Assembly: GCA_030038335.1 (NCBI GenBank)
Contig: JASHPC010000133.1
Coordinates: 1 to 11,129, forward strand
Length of the DNA stretch: 11,129 nucleotides
Source of the DNA: Vulcanimicrobiota bacterium
Lineage (GTDB): Bacteria > Vulcanimicrobiota > Vulcanimicrobiia > Vulcanimicrobiales > Vulcanimicrobiaceae
Direction: 5' to 3'
Made by a program: the position numbers and the translations under genes
The notes under the pieces: model-generated
Databases searched by the model: none
What the model saw: only the letters and a program-made list of their open reading frames with translations
Told to the model about the DNA's origin: nothing
In this document: positions 1-6,998 of the stretch, one piece after another
Layout of the letters: the number at the start of each line of letters is the position of its first letter
How positions within the stretch are numbered: position 1 is the stretch's first letter

Positions 1-939
1 ATCGTTGACGAAGCACCAGCCTTGTTCGGCGAGTTGTTCGCAGCGCAGCATGTTTGCCTTTGCCCAGAGAGCACCGCGATTGACTCCCGGTGAAGGCGTG
101 ATCAGCGTAGCGCGTGAGAGCGTCGCGTCGTAGTGGCGTTGGGTGCGGTCCAGCGCCTCAGATGCATCCTGCAGCACCGCAAACGTCTTACGAACGGCGG
201 CTTCACCGTCGAGCGAAAACGTCAGCGTAAAAGAGAACTCCGCGCTGTCGCCCGGGCGAAGCCGGTGCTCGAGGTGGAAGATTCCGATCGCCGCCTCCGT
301 ACGTCCCTCCGTCTCGTTCGAGAGATTGCCGGGGAAGTGAAAGGCGCTCGGCTTCGCAGCATCGTCGGTGACTTCGTACGACGTCGGCTTCTTGGAGCAG
401 GCGGCTATTCTCGCTACGTTTGACTTCTCGCAGTCGACAGCGATGAAGGCATTGAGGCTCTCGTCGTACGACGTCGAGACGGGCTGCGCGAAGCCTCCGT
501 GAAGGCGTATCGACGCGTACGTTGCCAGCTCCACGGTTTCGGTGCCGTCGTTCTTCAAGTAGACCGTGTAATATGCGGCGGGCGGGTCGACGTCGTCGTT
601 GTCCGCTCCTTGCGGCTCGCCGCTCAGCATGAAGATCCGTTCGTGCACCGTCACGCGGTCGGTGAGCTCGAACAGGTGCTCCTGCGCGAACGGCTTGATG
701 AGAAACTGCCCTGGCTGCGGTACGAGCGGTATGCCGCTACGTTTTTCCCAATGATGAAGGACGAGCGATCCGAAGATGTCGACGCCCGCCTCCGGTGAGA
801 AAACCTTCTCGAGTGCGCCTGTCGCCTTGATGATCAGCGTTGCCTTAGGCGCGCCCAGCGTGCTTCCGACCGGCATTTCGCGGTCGGAAATCTCGTACTG
901 CGAGATCTCTTGTCCGGGGCCGGAGACCTTCGCGATCAT
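1..939 (-). CDS. Six-hairpin glycosidase-like protein, N-terminal part (runs off left edge)
   Basis: An uninterrupted frame of 313 codons begins at ATG 939-937 and has no stop before the left edge, so only the N-terminal part is present. Residues about 1-245 look like a beta-rich sandwich domain, with alternating polar and hydrophobic strands, a 'SGEPQG' turn at 106-111 and 'DNDDVDPP' at 113-120. From about 260 the sequence becomes helical; 'GALWAKANMLRCEQ' (289-302) resembles the first helix of an (alpha/alpha)6 catalytic domain, as in glycogen-debranching or GH63/mannosylglycerate-hydrolase-like proteins. Catalytic acids would lie beyond the window, so activity and substrate are unknown. 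There is no signal peptide, so a cytoplasmic location is likely. The start is well supported: ATG overlaps the TGA of the upstream gene as ATGA (936-939), which implies translational coupling as the fourth gene of the operon. Family assignment is from remembered sequence style and is moderately certain; the reading frame itself is very likely real. Confidence 0.72.
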   Translation of the reverse strand, partial: MIAKVSGPGQEISQYEISDREMPVGSTLGAPKATLIIKATGALEKVFSPEAGVDIFGSLVLHHWEKRSGIPLVPQPGQFLIKPFAQEHLFELTDRVTVHERIFMLSGEPQGADNDDVDPPAAYYTVYLKNDGTETVELATYASIRLHGGFAQPVSTSYDESLNAFIAVDCEKSNVARIAACSKKPTSYEVTDDAAKPSAFHFPGNLSNETEGRTEAAIGIFHLEHRLRPGDSAEFSFTLTFSLDGEAAVRKTFAVLQDASEALDRTQRHYDATLSRATLITPSPGVNRGALWAKANMLRCEQLAEQGWCFVND

Positions 940-3900
940 CCGCGCCAAGCGGTTCGCACAGCGACGATGCCGGCGGCCGTCGCGAGCGCCGCGGCACAGA
1001 GCATCGCGTAGCCGCGGCGCACGATGCGACGACGACGCGCTGCAACGTCCACGACGAAGCGCGACTCCGGAAGCGCGTCGTCGCGCGAGTATCCGCGGTC
1101 GTCGATCGCCATGCGGAGCACTTCGGCGGGATGCAGTGCCTGCCGATCGGTGCACTGCGAGATCTGCTCCCGGCAGCTGAACCCGTCCGCGACGACGAGC
1201 GCCTGCGGAGACGCAGCGCGCACCGTTGGAAGCAGCACGCGTTCGCCGCAAGCGACCGACATCTGATAGTGTTCCTTCTCGAAGCCGAAGGCGCCGGCCA
1301 TCCCGCAGCAGCCGCTCTCGATTCGTTCGTGCTCTACGTGCATCTCGTCGAAGACGTGCGTTTCGTCGACCGGGTTGAGCACGGCCTTCTTATGACAATG
1401 CTCATGGACGATCGCGGTGCGATCGAGGTGCGGAAAGCGATAGTGCCGCGCCTTCTCGCGCAAGAAGACCTCGAGCGTGAAGCTCTGCTGCGCCAAACGC
1501 ATGGCATCGATGTCATGCCCGAGCAGATTCTTCATCTCGTCTTTGAAAACCGAGAGACAGCTCGGCTCGAGCGCGACGACCGAGACTCCTTCGCGAATGA
1601 ATGGCCGAAGATCGTTGAGGATTGCCCGAAGCTGATGCTTCGCGCGGTCGAGAAGACCGTAGTCGTAGAGCGGGCGGCCGCAGCATATTTGGTGCGGTGG
1701 CAGCAGCACGTGATATCCCGCATCCTCGAGCACTTCGACCGCCGCTTGCGCGGTCTGCGGGTGGAAGTGGTTGTTCCAGGTGTCTGCCCAAAGAATGACG
1801 CGCTCGTTGCCTACGTTTTGCGGCGTGCGCCTTGCGAACCACTGGCGAAACGTATGGTCCGCAAAGAGCGGCAGATGCCGCTGCGGCGCTACGGATGCGA
1901 GTCGCTTGACGAGCGTCGAGAAGGGCGGCGCTTGCGCGAAGAAGTTCGCGATCTGCGGTGCCATTGCGGCGACTCTCGCCCAGACGAACATGTATCCGAA
2001 GAGCCACATGTGGATCGGGCGCGCTCTTCCCTTATAGTAATGATAGAGAAACTCGGCCTTGTACGTCGCCATGTCGACGTTCACCGGGCACTCGTGCTTA
2101 CAGCCCTTGCACGCCAAGCAGTACTCGAGCGACTCGCGGACGGCCTCGCTCTTCCACCGGTGGCGCAACGGATTGCCGCGCAGCATTTCGAAGAGCAGCC
2201 GCGCGCGTCCGCGCGTCGAGTAACGCTCCTCCTTCGAAACCATGTAGCTCGGGCACATCGTGCCCTTGTCGTGCTTGCGGCAGACTCCCGCGCCAACGCA
2301 GCGGTTTGCCGCGTACGCGAAGCTCATGCGATCTTCGGTGAACGTAAACTTCGTCTTGGGTTCCCAGGGTTCGTACTCCGTTCCCCATCGGAGATTTTCG
2401 TCGAGGCGATGCGGTCGCACGACCTTTCCCGGATTCATCTTGTCATTCGGGTCAAACGCGGTTTTGAACGCCCAAAACGCCTGTACGAGCTCGTCGCCGT
2501 ACATCACCGGCAAGAGTTCCCCGCGTGCCTGACCGTCGCCATGCTCGCCGGAGATCGATCCGCCGTATTTCGTTACGATGTGCGCCATCTCGTAGACGAA
2601 GCGTCTGTACTTTTCGATGCCCTCCTTCGTAAAGAGATCGAAGTTGATGCTGCAGTGCACGCATCCTTGGCCGAAGTGTCCGTAGACCGCAGCGTAATAC
2701 CCGTACTCGTCCATCTTCTTCATGAACTCGCGAATGTACGATCCGAGGTGCTCGGGCGGCACCGCGGCATCTTCCCAACCAGGGTAGAAGTCGGGCTCGT
2801 TGGGGATTTTCGAGGTGACGCCAAGCGCGGCTTCGCGAATCGAAAATACTTCCTGCATCCGCTTCTGATCCGTGACCGTGCGCGCGTCCTTCGTCACCCC
2901 GTGCGCGCGAGCGTCTGCTATGAGCGCCTCTGCCTTACGCTTTGCCTCTTCGACGGTCTCGCCGCCGAACTGCACGATGAGCCACGCCTGCCCATGCGGG
3001 AATATCTCGTGCTGTTCATGCGGATTCTTTCCTTTTTCATGCAGGTTCTGAAAGATCGTCTCGTCCATTCCCTCGAGCGCGTGCGGGTAATGCTCGTTGC
3101 AGAGCGGCACGTGGTCCGCGGCCGACGCGATGTCTTCGAAGCCGAGCATTGCGAGCACCGTGTGCGCCGGATTGGGGACGAGCCGAAGCGTCAGCTCGAG
3201 GACGTGCACGAGCGTCCCTTCGCTGCCGATGAGCGCCCGCGCGACGTTGAAGCCGTTCTCCGGAAGCAGCTGATTGAGATTGTAGCCCGAGACGCGGCGA
3301 GGAATCTGCGGAAAGCGTTCGCGGATGAGACGGCCGTAGTGGCTCGCGATCTCGCGCAGCTTTGCGTAAATCTCTCCTTGCAATCCGCCCGCGCGCACGA
3401 TGTCGTCGAGTTCCTCCGGCGTCGTTGCGCCCACGCGCAAACGCGTACCGTCGTGAAGCAACACCTCGGCGCTCAACACGTTCTCTTCCATGCGTCCGGC
3501 GGACTGCGCCGGCATCCCGCAGGAGTTGTTGCCGAACATGCCGCCGATATTGCATCTGTTGTGCGTCGCGGGCGCTGGCCCGAAGGTAAAGCCTCGCTCC
3601 TCGGCGATCTTGCGTAAGTCGTCGAGCACGACGCCCGGTTCGACCCGCGCAATTCTACGGTCGAAGTCGACTTCGAGGACGTGGTTCATGTGCTTGCTGT
3701 AGTCGAAGATCGCCGCGACGTTGCAGCTTGCACCGGTAAGGCTCGTGCCACCGCCGCGCGGCGTCGCCGGAACGTTGTGCCGCGAGCAGATCTCCATCGC
3801 GCGCTGCGCGTCGTCGGCGTCTTGCGGGAGAATGACGCAGATCGGCACCTGCCGGTAGTTCGCGGCGTCGGTCGAGTACATCGCGCGGTACCCGGCGTCG

Positions 3901-3983
3901 AAGTGCACGTCGCCGCGAACGGCGGCGCGCAGCTCGTGTTCGAACGAGAGTCTCTCGGCCGGCTTTTCGAGGACCGTGATCAT
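936..3983 (-). CDS. FAD-linked oxidase / iron-sulfur D-2-hydroxyacid dehydrogenase (GlcD-GlpC fusion, YdiJ-like) with C-terminal membrane segment
   Basis: This 1015-residue protein fuses an FAD-binding oxidase to an iron-sulfur/CCG module. The family oxidises D-2-hydroxyacids (lactate, glycolate or 2-hydroxyglutarate type) and passes electrons toward quinone. Residues 75-84 (PRGGGTSLTG) are the PCMH-type FAD site, and GEHGDG (479-484) lies in the FAD-oxidase C-terminal domain. Iron-sulfur cysteines follow at C562, C568 and C577, then CLACKGCKHEC at 622-632. CCG-domain motifs are CCGRP (768), EPSC (806-809), HEHCHKK (860-866) and GCCGMAG (891-897). Length matches the YdiJ-like group of about 1000 residues. 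Unusually, the last 55 residues add a basic patch (RRRRIVRR, 983-990) and one hydrophobic helix (about 992-1009), a plausible membrane anchor. I chose ATG 3983 rather than the upstream in-frame ATG at 4049 because it forms an ATGA overlap with the preceding stop and removes 22 residues unlike the family. The exact substrate is not determined. Confidence 0.93.
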   Translation of the reverse strand: MITVLEKPAERLSFEHELRAAVRGDVHFDAGYRAMYSTDAANYRQVPICVILPQDADDAQRAMEICSRHNVPATPRGGGTSLTGASCNVAAIFDYSKHMNHVLEVDFDRRIARVEPGVVLDDLRKIAEERGFTFGPAPATHNRCNIGGMFGNNSCGMPAQSAGRMEENVLSAEVLLHDGTRLRVGATTPEELDDIVRAGGLQGEIYAKLREIASHYGRLIRERFPQIPRRVSGYNLNQLLPENGFNVARALIGSEGTLVHVLELTLRLVPNPAHTVLAMLGFEDIASAADHVPLCNEHYPHALEGMDETIFQNLHEKGKNPHEQHEIFPHGQAWLIVQFGGETVEEAKRKAEALIADARAHGVTKDARTVTDQKRMQEVFSIREAALGVTSKIPNEPDFYPGWEDAAVPPEHLGSYIREFMKKMDEYGYYAAVYGHFGQGCVHCSINFDLFTKEGIEKYRRFVYEMAHIVTKYGGSISGEHGDGQARGELLPVMYGDELVQAFWAFKTAFDPNDKMNPGKVVRPHRLDENLRWGTEYEPWEPKTKFTFTEDRMSFAYAANRCVGAGVCRKHDKGTMCPSYMVSKEERYSTRGRARLLFEMLRGNPLRHRWKSEAVRESLEYCLACKGCKHECPVNVDMATYKAEFLYHYYKGRARPIHMWLFGYMFVWARVAAMAPQIANFFAQAPPFSTLVKRLASVAPQRHLPLFADHTFRQWFARRTPQNVGNERVILWADTWNNHFHPQTAQAAVEVLEDAGYHVLLPPHQICCGRPLYDYGLLDRAKHQLRAILNDLRPFIREGVSVVALEPSCLSVFKDEMKNLLGHDIDAMRLAQQSFTLEVFLREKARHYRFPHLDRTAIVHEHCHKKAVLNPVDETHVFDEMHVEHERIESGCCGMAGAFGFEKEHYQMSVACGERVLLPTVRAASPQALVVADGFSCREQISQCTDRQALHPAEVLRMAIDDRGYSRDDALPESRFVVDVAARRRRIVRRGYAMLCAAALATAAGIVAVRTAWRG

Positions 3984-5092
3984 AGCGCGTAGCGCTCGGC
4001 GTCTTGGCGCTTCAGCTCCAAGCCAATGCCGGGACGAGTCGTGTCGCACGCAGCCGCGCCGCCGTCGGGTTCCGGAGCGCCGTCAAAGAACATGCGCTCG
4101 ATGCGAACGTGATCGAAAAAGTACTCGACGTGACGCAACCGTTTCGCTGCCGCGGCCGCGTGCAGCGTCGCAGCGGGCGCACAGTGACTCGAGAGAGGAA
4201 CGCTGCGCGCGTCGCAGAGCGCGTCGACGGCCATGAACCCCGTGATGCCGCCACAGCGCGTGACGTCGGCCTGCAAGACGTCCGCCGCGCCCGCGTCGAG
4301 CATGCTCGCGAACTCGTCGAGCGCATAGCCGTACTCGCCGTTGCTGATCTCCATCGAAGAGGGCGCGCTCCGGGCGACTGCCGCGTTGCCGGCGAGATCC
4401 CGATGATAGACCGGCTCCTCGAACCACGAGACGTCTTCGCACGCGAAACGCTCCGCCAGCGAGAGCGCCTGCTTCACCGAGCACGCACCGTTTGCGTCGA
4501 CGTAGAGTTCCGCATCGCGACCGATCGCTCTGCGCACGGACGCGACGCGTTTGGGATCGGCTTCAGGATCGCGCCCAATCTTCATCTTCACGCGCGGAAT
4601 CCCGGACTCGTGCACCCAGGCCGTCATGTGCTCTAAGAGTTGCCCCGGCGCGTACGACGTAAAACCTCCGCTGCCGTACAGCGGAACGCGCTCTCGCGCC
4701 GTGCCGAGGAGCGTGCACACGGGAGCGCGCAAAATTTTTCCTTTCAAATCCCACAGCGCCACGTCGACCGCAGAGATCGCCATCGATGCGATTCCGGTTA
4801 TTCCGTCGTTGCGCACTTTCGCGGCGAGCGTGCCGTGAAGCGCTGCGGTCTGCAACGCGTCCTTTCCTTCCAAGACGCTCGCGAGCGTACTCCGTACGAG
4901 CGTTGCGCACGCGGCGTCGCCGTACGTGTATCCGATCCCGACTTCGCCCGCCGCAGCGACCTCGACGTACGTCATCGTCGTTGCGTCCCACTCGAGCGTT
5001 CCGTCCGACTCGGGCCCCTCCGTAGGAATGCGGTAGGCACGCACGGTGACGCGCTCGACCGGGCACGCGACGCGCGGCGAGATCGTCTGCAT
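3980..5092 (-). CDS. Enolase-superfamily acid-sugar dehydratase / racemase, mandelate racemase subgroup
   Basis: This 370-residue protein has the length and layout of the mandelate racemase/muconate lactonizing family: an N-terminal capping domain (about 1-125) and a TIM barrel (about 135-345). Visible active-site residues are the KxK base pair K169/K171 (in VKMKIG), probable Mg ligands D199 (VDANG), E225 (FEEP) and E253 (NGE), D276 (QADVTRCGG), and H303 (SSH), with E323 in the position of the late acidic residue. Having both the Lys base and an Asp-His dyad places it in the mandelate racemase subgroup. Most characterised members dehydrate sugar acids (aldonates, aldarates) to 2-keto-3-deoxy acids. 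The particular acid cannot be read from sequence. The ATG at 5092 directly follows the TGA of the upstream gene (TGAATG, no spacer), and its own stop overlaps the next start as ATGA. Co-transcription with a hydroxyacid dehydrogenase fits a sugar-acid catabolic role. Expected to be cytoplasmic. Confidence 0.9.
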   Translation of the reverse strand: MQTISPRVACPVERVTVRAYRIPTEGPESDGTLEWDATTMTYVEVAAAGEVGIGYTYGDAACATLVRSTLASVLEGKDALQTAALHGTLAAKVRNDGITGIASMAISAVDVALWDLKGKILRAPVCTLLGTARERVPLYGSGGFTSYAPGQLLEHMTAWVHESGIPRVKMKIGRDPEADPKRVASVRRAIGRDAELYVDANGACSVKQALSLAERFACEDVSWFEEPVYHRDLAGNAAVARSAPSSMEISNGEYGYALDEFASMLDAGAADVLQADVTRCGGITGFMAVDALCDARSVPLSSHCAPAATLHAAAAAKRLRHVEYFFDHVRIERMFFDGAPEPDGGAAACDTTRPGIGLELKRQDAERYAL

Positions 5093-6865
5093 TCAGGAGT
5101 GCGGAAGGACCCCGGCCGCCAACTGTTTGATCGACTCCGTGATCGCACCGACCGCATTGACGTCCTTGCGAACGCCTTTGAGGAAGTTGAACGCCTCCTC
5201 ACGCGAGATATGAGGCGGCAGCGTTGCGACGTTGCCGTCGACGATCGCCTCGAGCACGACGGGACGGTCGGCGTGGAGCGCACGCTCCCACGCGCGATCG
5301 ACGTCTTCGGGGTGATTCACGCGGATGCCGATGAAACCAAGTGACTCGCCGAAGCCGGCGTACGCGAAATCGGGTAGCGGCTGCGACTCGAGGTTGCGCG
5401 GGCTTCCCGAGAGGATGCGCTCCTCCCACGTCACCTGGTTGAGGTCGGAGTTGTTGAGCACGAAGAAGATGAGGCGGGGATCGGACCACTTCTTCCAATA
5501 CCGGCGGACGGTGAGCAGCTCGTTGAGACCGTTCATCTGCATTGCGCCATCACCCGGCAACGCGATCACGCAGCGGTCCGGAAACGCGAACTTCGCGGCG
5601 ATCGCGTACGGCACGGCCGAGCCCATCGTCGCGAGGTTTCCGGAGAGCGATATCTTCATGCCGCGTCGCACCATGATGTGCCGTGCCATCCAGTTCGTCG
5701 GCGTTCCGGCGTCACCGGTGAGGATTGCGCGATCCGGAAGGTGCTCGTTGAGCGACCAAAAGAGCAGTTGCGGATTCACGGGATCGGCTGAGACGTGCAC
5801 GCGATCCGCCTCGATCTTCGTCCACTCTTCTTTGTTCTTTGCGATGCGCTCGCGCCACGACGCGTCGCTCTTCTGCTGCAGAAGCGGAAGCAGCGCGTGC
5901 AGCGTATCGTAGGCATCGCCCTCGAGGTTCACCGTCGACGGATAGCGCAGTCCGATGTAGCGCGGATCGATGTCGATCTGCACGGCTGGAACGGACCCGT
6001 CCTTCGGAAGGAACTCCGAGTACGGAAAGTTCGTGCCGATCATGAAGAGCGCGTCGCATTCTTTCATGATGTCGGAGCTGGGGCGTGTGCCGAGAAGGCC
6101 GAGCGTTCCCGTCACCCACGGAAGATCGTCCGGAAGCACGTCTTTGCCGAGCAGCGCTTTGGCGCAGCACGCCTGCAGTCGCTCGGCGATGGCAACGACC
6201 TCGTCTGCGGCATGCTTCGCGCCCGCGCCCACGAGCATCGCAACTTTCGTCGCCGCATTGAGGACGTTTGCGGCGTTTCGCAGATCGGATGCGCGCGGAA
6301 CGACGATCGGACGCGAGTAGCCGACGCCGCTATGGAGCGTGTTGTGCGCGCGAGGCGGCTCCGTGTACGCCTCTTCCTGCAAATCCTTTGGAAAGATGAT
6401 CGTTGCAACGCCGCGCAAGCCCATCGCGACGCGGAAGGCTCGGTCGACGACGTGCCGCGTCGCCGGCGTGCTCGCAATCGTCGCGTTGTACTCGCTGACG
6501 TCTCGAAACAGCGTCTGTAGATCGACCTCCTGCTGGTAGGAACCGCCGAGCGCGCTCGTGGCCGCTTGACCGACGATCGCGACGACCGGCGTGTGGTCCA
6601 TCTTTGCGTCGTAGAGGCCGTTGAGCAAATGGATCGCGCCGGGGCCGGACGTTGCAAGGCAAACGCCGATCTCGCCCGTGAACTTCGCGTGCGCGCAGGC
6701 CATGAAGGCCGCCATCTCCTCGTGCCGCACCTGAACGAACTCGAGCTTGTCCTCAATTTTTTCGAATGCGGCAAGCAGACCGTTTATGCCGTCGCCGGGA
6801 TAGCCATAGACGCGCTTCACGCCCCAGTCGACGAGACGTTGCAAGAGAAAATCGCTAGCGTTCAT
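5093..6865 (-). CDS. Thiamine-diphosphate-dependent, pyruvate oxidase-like enzyme (PoxB-type)
   Basis: This 590-residue protein has the three-domain plan of the acetolactate synthase/pyruvate oxidase superfamily. The N-terminal PYR domain has GYPGDGING near residues 21-30 and the catalytic Glu in RHEE (E49). The central FAD-type domain includes VGAGAK (212-217), GTNFPYSEF and QIDIDP (296-301). The C-terminal PP domain has the ThDP/Mg motif GDGAMQMNG (438-446) closed by NN at 471-472. The QIDIDP region and overall length (E. coli PoxB is 572 residues) favour pyruvate:quinone oxidoreductase, which yields acetate and CO2, over acetolactate synthase. Many database relatives are called only 'thiamine pyrophosphate-requiring protein', so the substrate is unproven. 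The C-terminal 35 residues (from EEAFNFLKG) look like amphipathic helix, the place where PoxB binds membrane lipid. ATG 6865 was chosen over an upstream in-frame start at 6964 because the family begins at 'ASDFLLQRL' and the extra 33 residues are unlike it. GAAGGG about 13 bases upstream is a weak ribosome site. It is the first gene of the operon. Confidence 0.87.
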   Translation of the reverse strand: MNASDFLLQRLVDWGVKRVYGYPGDGINGLLAAFEKIEDKLEFVQVRHEEMAAFMACAHAKFTGEIGVCLATSGPGAIHLLNGLYDAKMDHTPVVAIVGQAATSALGGSYQQEVDLQTLFRDVSEYNATIASTPATRHVVDRAFRVAMGLRGVATIIFPKDLQEEAYTEPPRAHNTLHSGVGYSRPIVVPRASDLRNAANVLNAATKVAMLVGAGAKHAADEVVAIAERLQACCAKALLGKDVLPDDLPWVTGTLGLLGTRPSSDIMKECDALFMIGTNFPYSEFLPKDGSVPAVQIDIDPRYIGLRYPSTVNLEGDAYDTLHALLPLLQQKSDASWRERIAKNKEEWTKIEADRVHVSADPVNPQLLFWSLNEHLPDRAILTGDAGTPTNWMARHIMVRRGMKISLSGNLATMGSAVPYAIAAKFAFPDRCVIALPGDGAMQMNGLNELLTVRRYWKKWSDPRLIFFVLNNSDLNQVTWEERILSGSPRNLESQPLPDFAYAGFGESLGFIGIRVNHPEDVDRAWERALHADRPVVLEAIVDGNVATLPPHISREEAFNFLKGVRKDVNAVGAITESIKQLAAGVLPHS

Positions 6866-6972
6866 CGCTAGTACGTTACCCTTCGCTATGACGATCGACG
6901 CCAGGAAGCAAGCGCTGTCTACCGCACCGTCTCCCAGCCCTGCGCCCGAGCACGCGCGCGCCACTTAGCGAT
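6851..6972. repeat. Short repeated motif TCGCTA/TAGCGA flanking the divergent promoter region
   Basis: ATCGCTAG occurs at 6851-6858 and again at 6864-6871, straddling the start codon of the PoxB-like gene. TCGCTA recurs at 6883-6888. An inverted copy, TAGCGAT, is at 6966-6972, 27 bases before the transporter start. The first copy is also part of the palindrome CGCTAGCG (6853-6860). These could be half-sites for a regulator acting on both genes, but motifs this short can arise by chance, and the first copy lies inside coding sequence. Confidence 0.35.
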
Positions 6973-6998
6973 TTCATCCACAGGGAACGGATAATAGT
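6866..6998. promoter_or_regulatory. Divergent intergenic region between PoxB-like and SatP-like genes
   Basis: These 133 non-coding bases separate two divergent starts and must hold promoters for both the minus-strand operon and the plus-strand transporter. No textbook -35/-10 pair is clear on either strand. On the plus strand GATAAT (6990-6995) matches five of six bases of the -10 consensus, but it ends only three bases before the ATG at 6999. If used, it would give a leaderless or nearly leaderless mRNA. On the minus strand, TTGCTT followed by a CATAGC-like element is a poor candidate. Repeated hexamers TCGCTA/TAGCGA lie here and just inside the PoxB-like gene. The role as a shared control region is inferred from gene orientation. 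Confidence 0.55.

Noticed and set aside
133..798. Plus-strand open frames (about 96 and 99 codons) at the left end.
   Set aside because: The minus strand carries one continuous 313-codon frame through the whole region, with sensible protein composition and an ATGA junction. The plus-strand frames are its shadows.
1131..3617. An 828-codon open frame on the plus strand, antisense to the FAD/Fe-S dehydrogenase gene.
   Set aside because: Its translation is Arg/Val/Leu-rich with no family motifs, and it lies wholly inside a gene with strong domain evidence on the other strand. Long antisense frames are expected in GC-rich genes where stop triplets are rare on the reverse strand.
3984..4049. N-terminal extension of the FAD/Fe-S protein to ATG 4049.
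   Set aside because: The added residues are Arg-rich, unlike the family, and would overlap the dehydratase gene by 70 bases instead of the ATGA pattern used elsewhere in the operon.
5093..6865. Acetolactate synthase as the identity of the ThDP enzyme.
   Set aside because: The QIDIDP segment, the C-terminal amphipathic extension and the absence of a regulatory-subunit gene nearby favour the pyruvate oxidase-like group, although the substrate remains unproven.
6866..6964. N-terminal extension of the PoxB-like protein to an upstream start at 6964.
   Set aside because: The extra 33 residues do not resemble the family N-terminus and would consume most of the divergent promoter region.
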